From assembly GCA_963807235.1 (NCBI GenBank), contig CAWEBF010000004.1, positions 62,001 to 126,000 on the forward strand: DNA of 64,000 bases. The letters run 5' to 3'. How positions within the stretch are numbered: the first letter of the stretch is position 1; each line of letters starts with the position of its first letter. Positions 46,322-54,218 of the stretch are shown here, piece by piece. The stretch is from CAWEBF01 sp963807235. Its GTDB lineage: Bacteria; Acidobacteriota; Vicinamibacteria; Vicinamibacterales; UBA2999. The notes below the pieces were generated by a model. It ran no database searches, had not been told where the DNA came from, and was given only the letters and a program-made list of their open reading frames with translations. Both the position numbers and the translations under genes were made by a program.

Positions 46322-49014
46322 GTGGCCCTGCCGAGCGGCACGCGACTCGGTCCCTACGAGGTTCTCGAGCCACTTGGGCATGGCGGAATGGGCGAAGTTT
46401 ATCGGGCGCGCGACGCGAAGCTCGGTCGCGATGTCGCGCTGAAGATCCTCCCCGCCGCGTTCGCACTCGACGCCGACCGGATGGCCCGCTTCAAGCGCGA
46501 AGCGCAGGTGCTCGCGTCCATCAATCATCCCAACATCGCCGCCATCTACGGATTCGAGGAAGCGGGCAACTCGCAATTCCTGGTGCTGGAGCTCGTGGAG
46601 GGTGAGACGCTCGCCGAACATCTTTCCCGGCAAAGCTTCGCTGAAAGCGGACAGTCCCTTCAGGCGCTGCAGATCGCCCGCCAGATTGCGGAGGCGCTCG
46701 AAGCAGCGCACGAGCAGGGCATCATCCATCGCGACCTGAAGCCCGCCAACGTCAAGGTGCGCCCGGACGGGACCGTGAAAGTTCTCGATTTCGGGCTCGC
46801 GAAGATCGTTGATTCGGGTGGCTCAGGGGCGAGTGTGGCCGAGGTCACGCATTCCCCGACGATCACGACACCCGCCATGACCGGGTTGGGAATCATCCTC
46901 GGCACGGCGGCCTACATGAGCCCCGAGCAAGCCGCCGGAAGGCCGCTGGACAAGCGCGCCGACATCTGGGCGTTTGGTGTCGTGCTGTGGGAGATGTTGG
47001 CCGGCCGTCGTCTCTTCGGAACGGCCGAAACGGTGTCGCACACGCTGGCCGACGTGCTGCGAGCCGAGATCGATTTCACGCAGATTCCGGCGACAACGGC
47101 ACCGCCGATACGGGAGCTGCTGCGCCGGTGTCTCGATCGCGACATCAAAGCGCGGCTCCGCGACATCGGTGAAGCGCGCGTCGTCATCGCGAAATATCTT
47201 GCGAACCCTGCGCCCGGCTCGCCGATCGCCACGGAAGCGCCGCCGGCCCGGAGGTCCACTTTCCAGTGGGCCGCAGCGGTCGTGGCCGTGCTGGCACTCG
47301 CGGCTGCGGCGGCGCTCGCCTTCGTCCATTTCCGCGAGCAGCCGCCAGTAGAGCGCGAGCTCCGGTTTCAGGTGTTGCCGCCGGACAAACTGACCATCGA
47401 TGTCCTGAGCCTGTCGCCGGATGGCCGCCACCTCGCGGTCCAGGCGGGCGGTCGCTTGTGGGTGCGCGCCCTCGATTCACTCGAATTGAAAGGTCTGGCC
47501 GGCACGGACGGCGCGGCGTGGCCGTTCTGGTCGCCGGATAGTGCGTTTCTCGCATTCTTCGCGCAGGGAAAGCTCAAGAAGATTGCGGTCGGCGGCGGAC
47601 CGGCGCAGACGTTGTGTGACGCGCCCGCGGCCCGCGGCGGCACCTGGAATCGCGACGGCGTGATCCTGTTCGCGCCGGGCAGCACTGGCGCGCTGTATCG
47701 CGTGTCCTCTGCCGGCGGCGTCCCGACGCCGGTCACGACGACGAGCGGCAGCCACCGCTATCCGCAGTTTCTTCCGGACGGGCGGCACTTTCTCTACCTG
47801 GCGCGCGAGGGGCCAGACAAGCGGGGCGTCTCGTTCGGATCGCTGGATGGCACGGCGACCCTCCGCCTTTTCCCGGACGACAGCAACGCCGTATACGTGG
47901 CGGGGCCCGGCGCTTCGCGCCAGACGACGCCCGGCCACGTTCTGTTTTTGCGGCAGGGCACGTTGATGGCACAACCATTCGATCCCGACAACGGCCGCAT
48001 GACCGGCGAGATGTTTCCGCTGGCCGAGCTGGTCGGCAACGTGACGGGCACCGGTCTCGGACAGTTCACCGCGTCGGACAATGGCGCGCTCGCGTATTCG
48101 GGTTCCGGCGGGAGCCTTCGGGAGGTCTTCTGGACGGATCGGAAGGGCACGCCGGTCGGAGAGGTCTTTCAGGCTGGCGACTGGTCCGATTTCCGGCTAT
48201 CACCCGACGAGACGCGGGTCGTGTTCAGTTCCGTGGAATCGGGGAACCAGGACATCTGGGTGCGGGACATCGTTCGAGGGCTGCGAACGCGGCTGTCGTT
48301 CGATGCTGGTCAGGACAACCTGCCGATCTGGTCGCCGGATGGACTTCGTGTGCTGTGGCCTTCCAATCGCGAAGGCGGGGGGTACGATTTCTACATCAAA
48401 TCCGCGACCGGCGCTGGTCGAGAGGAAGTGCTTCTGAAGGTCGGCACGGCGACGGGATGGGCGACGGACTGGTCGCGCGACGGCCGGTTCATCCTGTATC
48501 AGGTGCCGGCTGCCAAGACCGGACAGGATTTGTGGATTGCTCCCCAACCCGCGGGCAACGCTGCCGACCAAAAGCCCTATCCGTATCTGCAGGGGCCTTT
48601 CGACGAGCAGAACGGCAGGTTCTCGCCCGACGGCCGCTGGATCGCATACGTCTCCAGCGAATCGGGCACGAACGAAGTGTACGGTACCAGCCGTTTCCCG
48701 CGGCTGGCGGACGATGGCAGATCTCGGTCGGCGGCGGGACGGCACCGCGATGGCGGCGGGACGGAACTGAATTGTTCTACATCGCCGCCGATCGAATGTT
48801 GACGGCCGCGCCGGTCCGGGCCGCCGGCGCGAGCTTCGAATCGAGCACTCCGAGGCGTCTCTTCGCCATTCCGGGGATATCAGGCTACATCGACCGCGAC
48901 GAGTACACCGTGAGCGCTGACGGCAATCGGTTTCTGTTGAGCAGGCCGACCGGCGACGCCGCGAACTCTCCGGTCACCGTCGTGGTGAACTGGAGCGCGT
49001 CGCTGAAGAGATGA
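46322..49014 (+). CDS. Ser/Thr protein kinase with TolB/WD40-like propeller, one frameshift
   Basis: Starts at GTG 46322. Kinase motifs are all canonical: GHGGMGEVYRARDAKLGRDV, VALKILP, IIHRDLKPANVKV, VLDFGLAKI, GTAAYMSPEQAAG and WAFGVVLWEMLAGRRLF. A TM helix (WAAAVVAVLALAAAAALAFV) separates it from a propeller with repeated WSPD and SPDG blades. At about 48690 one indel moves the last blade (QPFPAAGGRWQISVGGG) into another frame, ending VNWSASLKR at 49014. A second member of the family of the 39895-42536 gene, but without flanking repeats. Confidence 0.87.
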
Positions 49015-49027
49015 TGGCGGCACCGCT

Positions 49028-49825
49028 CTAGTCCCGGAGAATCGCCAGGTCGATGATGCGGTCGCTGAGGCCGGCAACGGCCGTGGGCATGCTGGCGTCG
49101 CCCGAGGCCAGATCCACCGCGTGCAGGCGTCCTTCGGCCAGCAGCCACCCGACGTTCATGCCCTTGCCGTCCGACCAGATGTCGAACGCCACCGGGCCAT
49201 CGACCTTCACGCCCAGCGGGCCCACCGAGACCAGGATGCCGTCGTTGGGCGGCGCCTGACGCACCAGCAGCGCGTGCGCGGCGTCGATGTCGTAGAGCGC
49301 CGTTTCTTTCGAGCCGGCGACGCTGTTGGTGTAGCCCACGGCGGTCACGCGCGGCATCTTCCCGGCGTGCGCGTCGGTGTCCGCGAACTTCAACAAGCCG
49401 TCCACAACAGCCTTGCCGTCCATCACGTTTACACGCAGGCTCATGCCGGTCGCCGACACGATGCGCATCCGGTCGGCCACGGGGTTGAAGTCCACGGCGA
49501 TCGCGACGCCGGCAGGCAGCGCCTCTGACAGCTGGCTCACCTTCTCCCAGGCGCCGGTCTTCGCATCGACCCGGACAATCGCGCCGTCGGGAGTCACGCC
49601 GTACAGCCGCCCGTCCGCGGGCCGGACGTCGAACCCGACGAGCATGGCGCCGCCGGCAAGGCCCACCGACCCGACGACCTTCTTCTGATCCGTGTCCACC
49701 CACACGATCGTCTTGCCGTCCTGAAGGAGGGCCAGGGTGGCGGCGGAAGCCGTCGTGGCCAGGCCCGCGGAAAACACCAGCGCCGCGGCGCCCGTCCGCA
49801 GCAGTCGTCTCACGTTGCACGTCAT
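49028..49825 (-). CDS. DUF4394-domain secreted protein
   Basis: A 265-residue protein: signal peptide (RRLLRTGAAALVFSAGLATT), then a single DUF4394 propeller-like domain with GGAMLVGFDVRPADGRLYGV, AIAVDFNPVADRMRIVSATG, LRVNVMDGKAVVDG, VTAVGYTNSVAGSKETALYD and PPNDGILVSVGPLGV. I chose ATG 49825 (MTCNVRR) because it leads straight into the signal peptide. Intact. Function unknown. It lies downstream of the LacI gene on the same strand. Confidence 0.88.
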   Translation of the reverse strand: MTCNVRRLLRTGAAALVFSAGLATTASAATLALLQDGKTIVWVDTDQKKVVGSVGLAGGAMLVGFDVRPADGRLYGVTPDGAIVRVDAKTGAWEKVSQLSEALPAGVAIAVDFNPVADRMRIVSATGMSLRVNVMDGKAVVDGLLKFADTDAHAGKMPRVTAVGYTNSVAGSKETALYDIDAAHALLVRQAPPNDGILVSVGPLGVKVDGPVAFDIWSDGKGMNVGWLLAEGRLHAVDLASGDASMPTAVAGLSDRIIDLAILRD

Positions 49826-49905
49826 TGCCGTTCTCCCACTCGGGTGCCGCCATGGCACCTCACCTCACCTACGCCGGCAATCGACGATCGGATGTTAGGG
49901 TCCGG

Positions 49906-49931
49906 TCAGGAATAGGCCAAGCTATTCCTGA
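49906..49931. promoter_or_regulatory. Perfect 10-bp inverted repeat between LacI and DUF4394 genes
   Basis: TCAGGAATAG-GCCAAG-CTATTCCTGA. It begins 10 bp after the LacI stop and lies about 80 bp before the DUF4394 start. No U-tract follows on either strand. It could be an operator of the LacI-family protein or a weak terminator. Confidence 0.5.
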
Positions 49932-49939
49932 TCGGGCCC

Positions 49940-50968
49940 TTAGGCGCGACGGGAGCGGCGCGCGACGGGGGCCGGGCCGGTACTCGCCCGGACCACGAGC
50001 TTGTGCGGCAGCGTGACAGACACGGGCGCCGTCGTGCTGCCGTTCAGAATCTCGAGCAGGAGGCGCGCGGTCCGCTCGCCAATCTCGCGCATGGGCTGCG
50101 CGATGGTGGTCAAGGGCGGATCCAGGTACCGCGCGAATCGAATGTCGTCGAAGCCGACGACGGAAAGGTCGGCCGGCACGCGCGTCCCTCGCTCCTTGGC
50201 GGCTTCGATCACGCCAATCGCCATCTCGTCGTTGAAGCAGAAGACCGCGGTGGGCCGCTTCGACCGGCTGAGGAGGCGCTCCCCCGCCGCTTTGCCCGAC
50301 TCGATCGAGAAGTTTCCGTGCGTGACCACCAGACCGTCGGCCCTGCCGGCCTTTCGCGCCCCCGCGGTGGCGCCGCGCAGGCGGTCGCGGCTCAGCGGGC
50401 TGACGAGCGGGCCCGTGACGATGCCGATGCGTTTGTGTCCCAGAGAATAGAGGTGAGCCATGGCGTCGGCGGCCGCCTTGGCATTGTCGATATGCACGCT
50501 GGGAACACCGAGCGCGGGGTTGAACTCGCAGCCGTTGACCACAGGGGCGCGGCCGGGCATGGCCTGCACCAGGCTGGCCGCCGAGGATGGGAGCCGGTGG
50601 CCGAGGAAGATCAAGCCGTCGGCTTCCTTTCGTTTGAGGATGGCCGCGTACCCCTCCTCGCGCTGTTCATCGTGCTGCGTGTCGCCGAGCAGCACCGAAT
50701 ATCCCTCGCGCTGCGCCGTCTCCTCGATGCCTTGCAGGATGAGCGCGAAGAAGGGGTTCGAGATGTCGGGCACCGTCACCAGCAGCTTGCGCGAGCGAAG
50801 CGTGCGCAGGTGTTTCGCGGCGGAGTTGGGTGTGTACCCGAGGGTTTCAACGGCCCGCAGCACCTTCCGCCGCGTCTCCTCCGCCACCATGTCGGGCCGG
50901 CCGAGCACGCGGGACACGGTGGCGGTCGAGACGCCGGCGCGCCGGGCGACTTCGTAGATGTTCGACAT
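49940..50968 (-). CDS. LacI-family transcription regulator
   Basis: A 342-residue repressor: N-terminal helix-turn-helix (YEVARRAGVSTATVSRVLGR), hinge (TPNSAAKHLRTLRSRKLLV), and a periplasmic-binding-protein-like core with VPDISNPFFALILQGIEETA, SLGHKRIGIVTGPL, AVFCFNDEMAIGVIEAAKER and DLSVVGFDDIRFARYLDPPL. Intact and of normal length. The effector is presumably a sugar. Its start overlaps the end of the winged-helix/FHA gene by 122 bp, so they may be co-transcribed. Confidence 0.93.
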   Translation of the reverse strand: MSNIYEVARRAGVSTATVSRVLGRPDMVAEETRRKVLRAVETLGYTPNSAAKHLRTLRSRKLLVTVPDISNPFFALILQGIEETAQREGYSVLLGDTQHDEQREEGYAAILKRKEADGLIFLGHRLPSSAASLVQAMPGRAPVVNGCEFNPALGVPSVHIDNAKAAADAMAHLYSLGHKRIGIVTGPLVSPLSRDRLRGATAGARKAGRADGLVVTHGNFSIESGKAAGERLLSRSKRPTAVFCFNDEMAIGVIEAAKERGTRVPADLSVVGFDDIRFARYLDPPLTTIAQPMREIGERTARLLLEILNGSTTAPVSVTLPHKLVVRASTGPAPVARRSRRA

Positions 50969-51629
50969 CGATGCGCCCTTCTACGGCCGCCGAATCCGCT
51001 CGGTCGGCCTGTCCGCCCAAGCAGCGAAACGTCAACTCGGTCGTCCCAATCTGGATGACATCGCCGTCGCGAAGCGGGGTTGGTCCGTCAATCGGCGCGC
51101 CTCGAACGAACGTGCCGTTGGTGCTCCCCAGATCCTCGACCAGAGCCTGACATGCCGGGTCGATGCGGACCCGCGCGTGGGTGCGGCTCACGCCCTCGAA
51201 ATCCAGCCACACGCTGCACGAGGGGTTTCGCCCGACGACGTGATCTCCCACGCCCAGCCCCACATGGCCGCCGGTCCACGAGAGCCGGCAGACAGCGGCC
51301 GCCGCTGGCGATGGTGGCGCAACGTCATGGGCGCGCGCGCTGAACGCGTAACCCACGCGATCGATTGTCCGAATGAAGAGTTGGTCGCGAGGGGTGTCCC
51401 CCAGCGCCCGGCGGATTTCCGACACGATCACGCTGAGGTTGGCGTCCGACACGAACACGCCGGGCCAGATGTGGTCGTCGAAGTCCTTCTTGGTGATGAC
51501 GTTGGGCCGCCGCTCGACCAGCAGGGCCAGGACGTCGAAGGCTTTCGGCGACAGGTGGATGGCCTGGCCGCTCTTCAGCAGCTCCCTGGTCCCGGTATCC
51601 AGCGTAAACGGCTCGAACTGAGTTCGCAT
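50847..51629 (-). CDS. Winged-helix / FHA domain transcription factor
   Basis: A 260-residue protein. Residues 1-100 are an OmpR/CadC-type winged helix (IHLSPKAFDVLALLVERRPN, SDANLSVIVSEIRRALGD, IRTIDRVGYAFSA). Residues about 118-198 are a forkhead-associated domain (HVVGRNPSCSVWLDFEGVSR, THARVRIDPACQALVEDLGS, TNGTFVRG) that should bind phosphothreonine peptides. It would couple Ser/Thr kinase signals to transcription. The last 50 residues are arginine-rich and overlap the LacI gene, so the true stop may be altered by an indel. Divergent from the FhaA-like operon at 51647 onward and a good candidate regulator of it. Confidence 0.83.
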   Translation of the reverse strand: MRTQFEPFTLDTGTRELLKSGQAIHLSPKAFDVLALLVERRPNVITKKDFDDHIWPGVFVSDANLSVIVSEIRRALGDTPRDQLFIRTIDRVGYAFSARAHDVAPPSPAAAAVCRLSWTGGHVGLGVGDHVVGRNPSCSVWLDFEGVSRTHARVRIDPACQALVEDLGSTNGTFVRGAPIDGPTPLRDGDVIQIGTTELTFRCLGGQADRADSAAVEGRIDVEHLRSRPARRRLDRHRVPRARPARHGGGGDAAEGAAGR

Positions 51630-51646
51630 CTGCAGTTGGCGAATTC

Positions 51647-52570
51647 TTGGTGATTCCCAGGAGCCATCGAACCCGACCCCGAGCTAGTCTAGCCCGACGA
51701 TGCTGGGTAGCCACGCCTCGCGACGCCGCGCCTTCTGCCCGGCGGCCCGCGGTCGATCTCATCGACGCCGTGCTGGCCAACATGCGGAACTATCGCGAGC
51801 CGTTGAAGTACTCGGTGGTCGCCCCGAGCCGCTATACCGTCTACGTCCACCCCGACGAGATCGCCAGACTGAACGGCATCCTGCCGCTCCTGCGGGAGCA
51901 GGCCGAGCGCGCGCTGTCGGAGGAGGTGGCGCGGTTGAATCGCCGTTCGGCGGTGCGCACGTGGCTCGATCGCCTCTTTCCACGGCACCGGCCGGCCACC
52001 GAGAGTGCGTCCGGCAGCTGGCACGTGGAGTTCCTGGCCGATCCGGACGGCGAGCTGGACCCCGGCGGCATCCTGGTGCACTCCGAGTTGTTGCTCCCCT
52101 CAGGGCCAGAACTCGGCGTGGGACAGCGCACGCGACGGATCACCACGGTTCGCCAGGGGCCTCGCACGACCACGCTCGAGCGTGTGGACGACCCCCCTAC
52201 CACGAAGGTGAAGGTGATCGCCCGGCTCGAGTACGACGAGGGCGCCGGCCAGCCCGCCTACGACATCGTCAAAGACTCCGTGACGATCGGTCGCGGCGGC
52301 ACGGCCTTTCCCGTCAGCATGAAGATTGCGGCGTCGGCGGACGTGTCCCGTGAGCACGCCCGCATCCGCTTCGACCCGGCGACGGCCAGCTATTTCCTGA
52401 TCGACCTCAGCTCCCTCGGCACGACCGTGAACGGCGCGCGCGTGCCCCGGGGCTGGGACGACGCCACTGGCGGGAAGCGCGAAAACGGCGTCGAGGTGCC
52501 CCTGCCCGATGGCGCGCGGATCGGGCTGGCGGATACCGTGTTCCTGACGTTCCATGTGGTGAAGCCGTGA
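51647..52570 (+). CDS. FhaA-like protein: DUF3662-type N-terminus plus FHA domain
   Basis: The N-terminal part (REPLKYSVVAPSRYTVYVHP, IARLNGILPLLREQAERALS) resembles the DUF3662/FhaA-type domain and the C-terminal part is an FHA domain (VTIGRGGTAFPVSMKIAASA, DVSREHARIRFDPATASYFL, LGTTVNGARVP). The open frame begins at 51647; a GTG at 51770 or ATG at 51782 is a more conservative start. Its TGA overlaps the GTG of the next ORF. First gene of the cell-wall kinase/phosphatase operon. FhaA binds phosphorylated membrane proteins in Mycobacterium; here the partner is presumably the neighbouring kinase set. Confidence 0.82.
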   Translation: MVIPRSHRTRPRASLARRCWVATPRDAAPSARRPAVDLIDAVLANMRNYREPLKYSVVAPSRYTVYVHPDEIARLNGILPLLREQAERALSEEVARLNRRSAVRTWLDRLFPRHRPATESASGSWHVEFLADPDGELDPGGILVHSELLLPSGPELGVGQRTRRITTVRQGPRTTTLERVDDPPTTKVKVIARLEYDEGAGQPAYDIVKDSVTIGRGGTAFPVSMKIAASADVSREHARIRFDPATASYFLIDLSSLGTTVNGARVPRGWDDATGGKRENGVEVPLPDGARIGLADTVFLTFHVVKP

Positions 52571-52668
52571 CGGCGCTGCTCTACGGGCGACTGGTCCTTC
52601 TGGCGACGCTCGTGGCGCTGGCCGCTGCGTTCATCTGGGTGCAGTACCGCGCCAGCGAGCGCTCCTGA
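52567..52668 (+). CDS. Small single-helix membrane peptide, 33 residues
   Basis: GTG 52567 overlaps the stop of the FHA gene (GTGA) and the ORF ends 8 bp before the PP2C start. It is a short leader followed by one hydrophobic helix (LLYGRLVLLATLVALAAAFI) and a polar tail (WVQYRASERS). The exact fit into the operon and the overlapped start argue that it is translated. Function unknown; possibly a small accessory of the divisome/elongasome. Confidence 0.55.
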   Translation: MTALLYGRLVLLATLVALAAAFIWVQYRASERS

Positions 52669-52676
52669 TTCAGCCG

Positions 52677-54218
52677 ATGACACCTGGCTTCACCGCGGCC
52701 GGCGCCAGCCACCCCGGTCTGCAGCGCGGAGAGAACCAGGATCGCTTCCACCTGGACCCGGCGAGGGGCGTCTTCATCGTGATCGATGGCGTGGGCGGCC
52801 ACGCTGCCGGCAGCCGGGCCGCGGATGTGGCGCTGGCGATGCTGCGCAGCCGGCTCGAACGCGAGACCGGCCCGGTGGACGAGCGGATCCGCGAGGCCAT
52901 CACGATGGCCAACAACGAGATCCATCGTGTGGCGGCTTCGCGCCCCGAGTGGCTGGGCATGGCCTGCGTGCTGACGGTGGCCGTCGTGCAGGACGGCGTG
53001 GCCACGGTGGGACACGTCGGCGACGCACGCTTGTACAAGCTTCGGCACGGGCGCATCGAAAAGATCACCAGGGACCATTCGCCGGTCGGCGAGCGTGAGG
53101 ACGCGGGCGAGATCGGCGAGCTGGAAGCCATGCGTCACCCGCGTCGCAACGAGGTCTATCGGGACGTGGGGTCCGAACCCCACGAGTCTGGTGACGCGGA
53201 CTTCATCGAGATCAGGACGGTGCCGTTCGAGCGCGACGCGGCGCTGCTGCTCTGCAGCGACGGCCTGAGCGACCTGGTCTCGTCCGACGCCATCGCGCAA
53301 CTGGTCGAGCGCTGTGCCGGCGATCCCAAGGCGGCGGTGCGGGCCCTGGTGTCTGCCGCCAACCAGGCCGGAGGCAAGGACAACGTAACGGCCCTGTGCG
53401 TACAGGGGGAGGCGTTCGAGACCGTGCACGCGGGCCAGACGGGCCGGACGGCCCAGCGGGGCTGGGCGGCCGGGCTGGCGTGGACCCTTGGGCCCGTATT
53501 CGCCGTATTAACGGTGGTAGCCGTGTTCAGCCGCCTGGATACCGCCGAAACCCCGTCCGGACACATGCCGCCCGGCGGTCCGACCATTGCGATGGAACAG
53601 GTGGTCCGCCCGGGAGATTCCATCATGGCGGCCCTCGAACGGGCGGTCGTGGGGTCGCAGGTGGTCGTCGAACAGGGCGAGTACCGCGAGCAGGTGCGCC
53701 TCCGCGACGGGGTCCGGCTCCTGAGCCGCGTGGCGCGCGGCGCCACGCTGCGCCTGCCGGCCGGAGCCGGGACAGCCGCGGCTGCGGTTGTGGCCGACGG
53801 CCTCACTGGCGCCGGCATCACCGGGTTTCGCATCGTGGGCGATGCCGCGACGCCGCTCGGCGTCGGCCTTCTCGCTCGCGACGCCGAAGTGGCCGTGGTG
53901 GACGTGGAAATCACCGGCGCGACGCAGGCCGCGCTGGACCTGGGAGGCGCCGGCGCGTCGCTGGTCGGCAGCGACATCCACGACAACCCGGGGCTGGGAA
54001 TCGTGATTCGCGCGGGCGCCACCCCCCGCATCGCCAACTCGGCCTTTGCCAGAAACGGCACCCCGCAGGGGATTGGTCCGTCGATGCTGATCGAAGAGGG
54101 CGCCTGGCCGACCCTCAGCAACAACTGGGGGCTCTCCACCTTCGCGCCTCGCGCTTCGGTGGACAAGAAGGGCGAGGCACCGCCGCTCCCCGGCGGTCAC
54201 CGCCGCACACACCCATGA
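52677..54218 (+). CDS. PP2C Ser/Thr phosphatase with TM helix and external beta-helix domain
   Basis: A 513-residue protein. Residues 1-250 are a PP2C (PstP-like) phosphatase: GENQDRFH with metal Asp 22, FIVIDGVGGHAAG (37-45), GHVGDARLYKLRHG, LLLCSDGLSDLV and GGKDNVTALCV. A TM helix (GLAWTLGPVFAVLTVVAVF) at about 270-290 leads to a roughly 210-residue external domain made of parallel beta-helix coils (VRPGDSIMAALERAVVGSQV, GAGITGFRIVGDAATPLGVG, IHDNPGLGIVIRAGATPRIA). Actinobacterial PstP lacks such a domain. It ends in ATGA overlapping the kinase start. Confidence 0.88.
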   Translation: MTPGFTAAGASHPGLQRGENQDRFHLDPARGVFIVIDGVGGHAAGSRAADVALAMLRSRLERETGPVDERIREAITMANNEIHRVAASRPEWLGMACVLTVAVVQDGVATVGHVGDARLYKLRHGRIEKITRDHSPVGEREDAGEIGELEAMRHPRRNEVYRDVGSEPHESGDADFIEIRTVPFERDAALLLCSDGLSDLVSSDAIAQLVERCAGDPKAAVRALVSAANQAGGKDNVTALCVQGEAFETVHAGQTGRTAQRGWAAGLAWTLGPVFAVLTVVAVFSRLDTAETPSGHMPPGGPTIAMEQVVRPGDSIMAALERAVVGSQVVVEQGEYREQVRLRDGVRLLSRVARGATLRLPAGAGTAAAAVVADGLTGAGITGFRIVGDAATPLGVGLLARDAEVAVVDVEITGATQAALDLGGAGASLVGSDIHDNPGLGIVIRAGATPRIANSAFARNGTPQGIGPSMLIEEGAWPTLSNNWGLSTFAPRASVDKKGEAPPLPGGHRRTHP

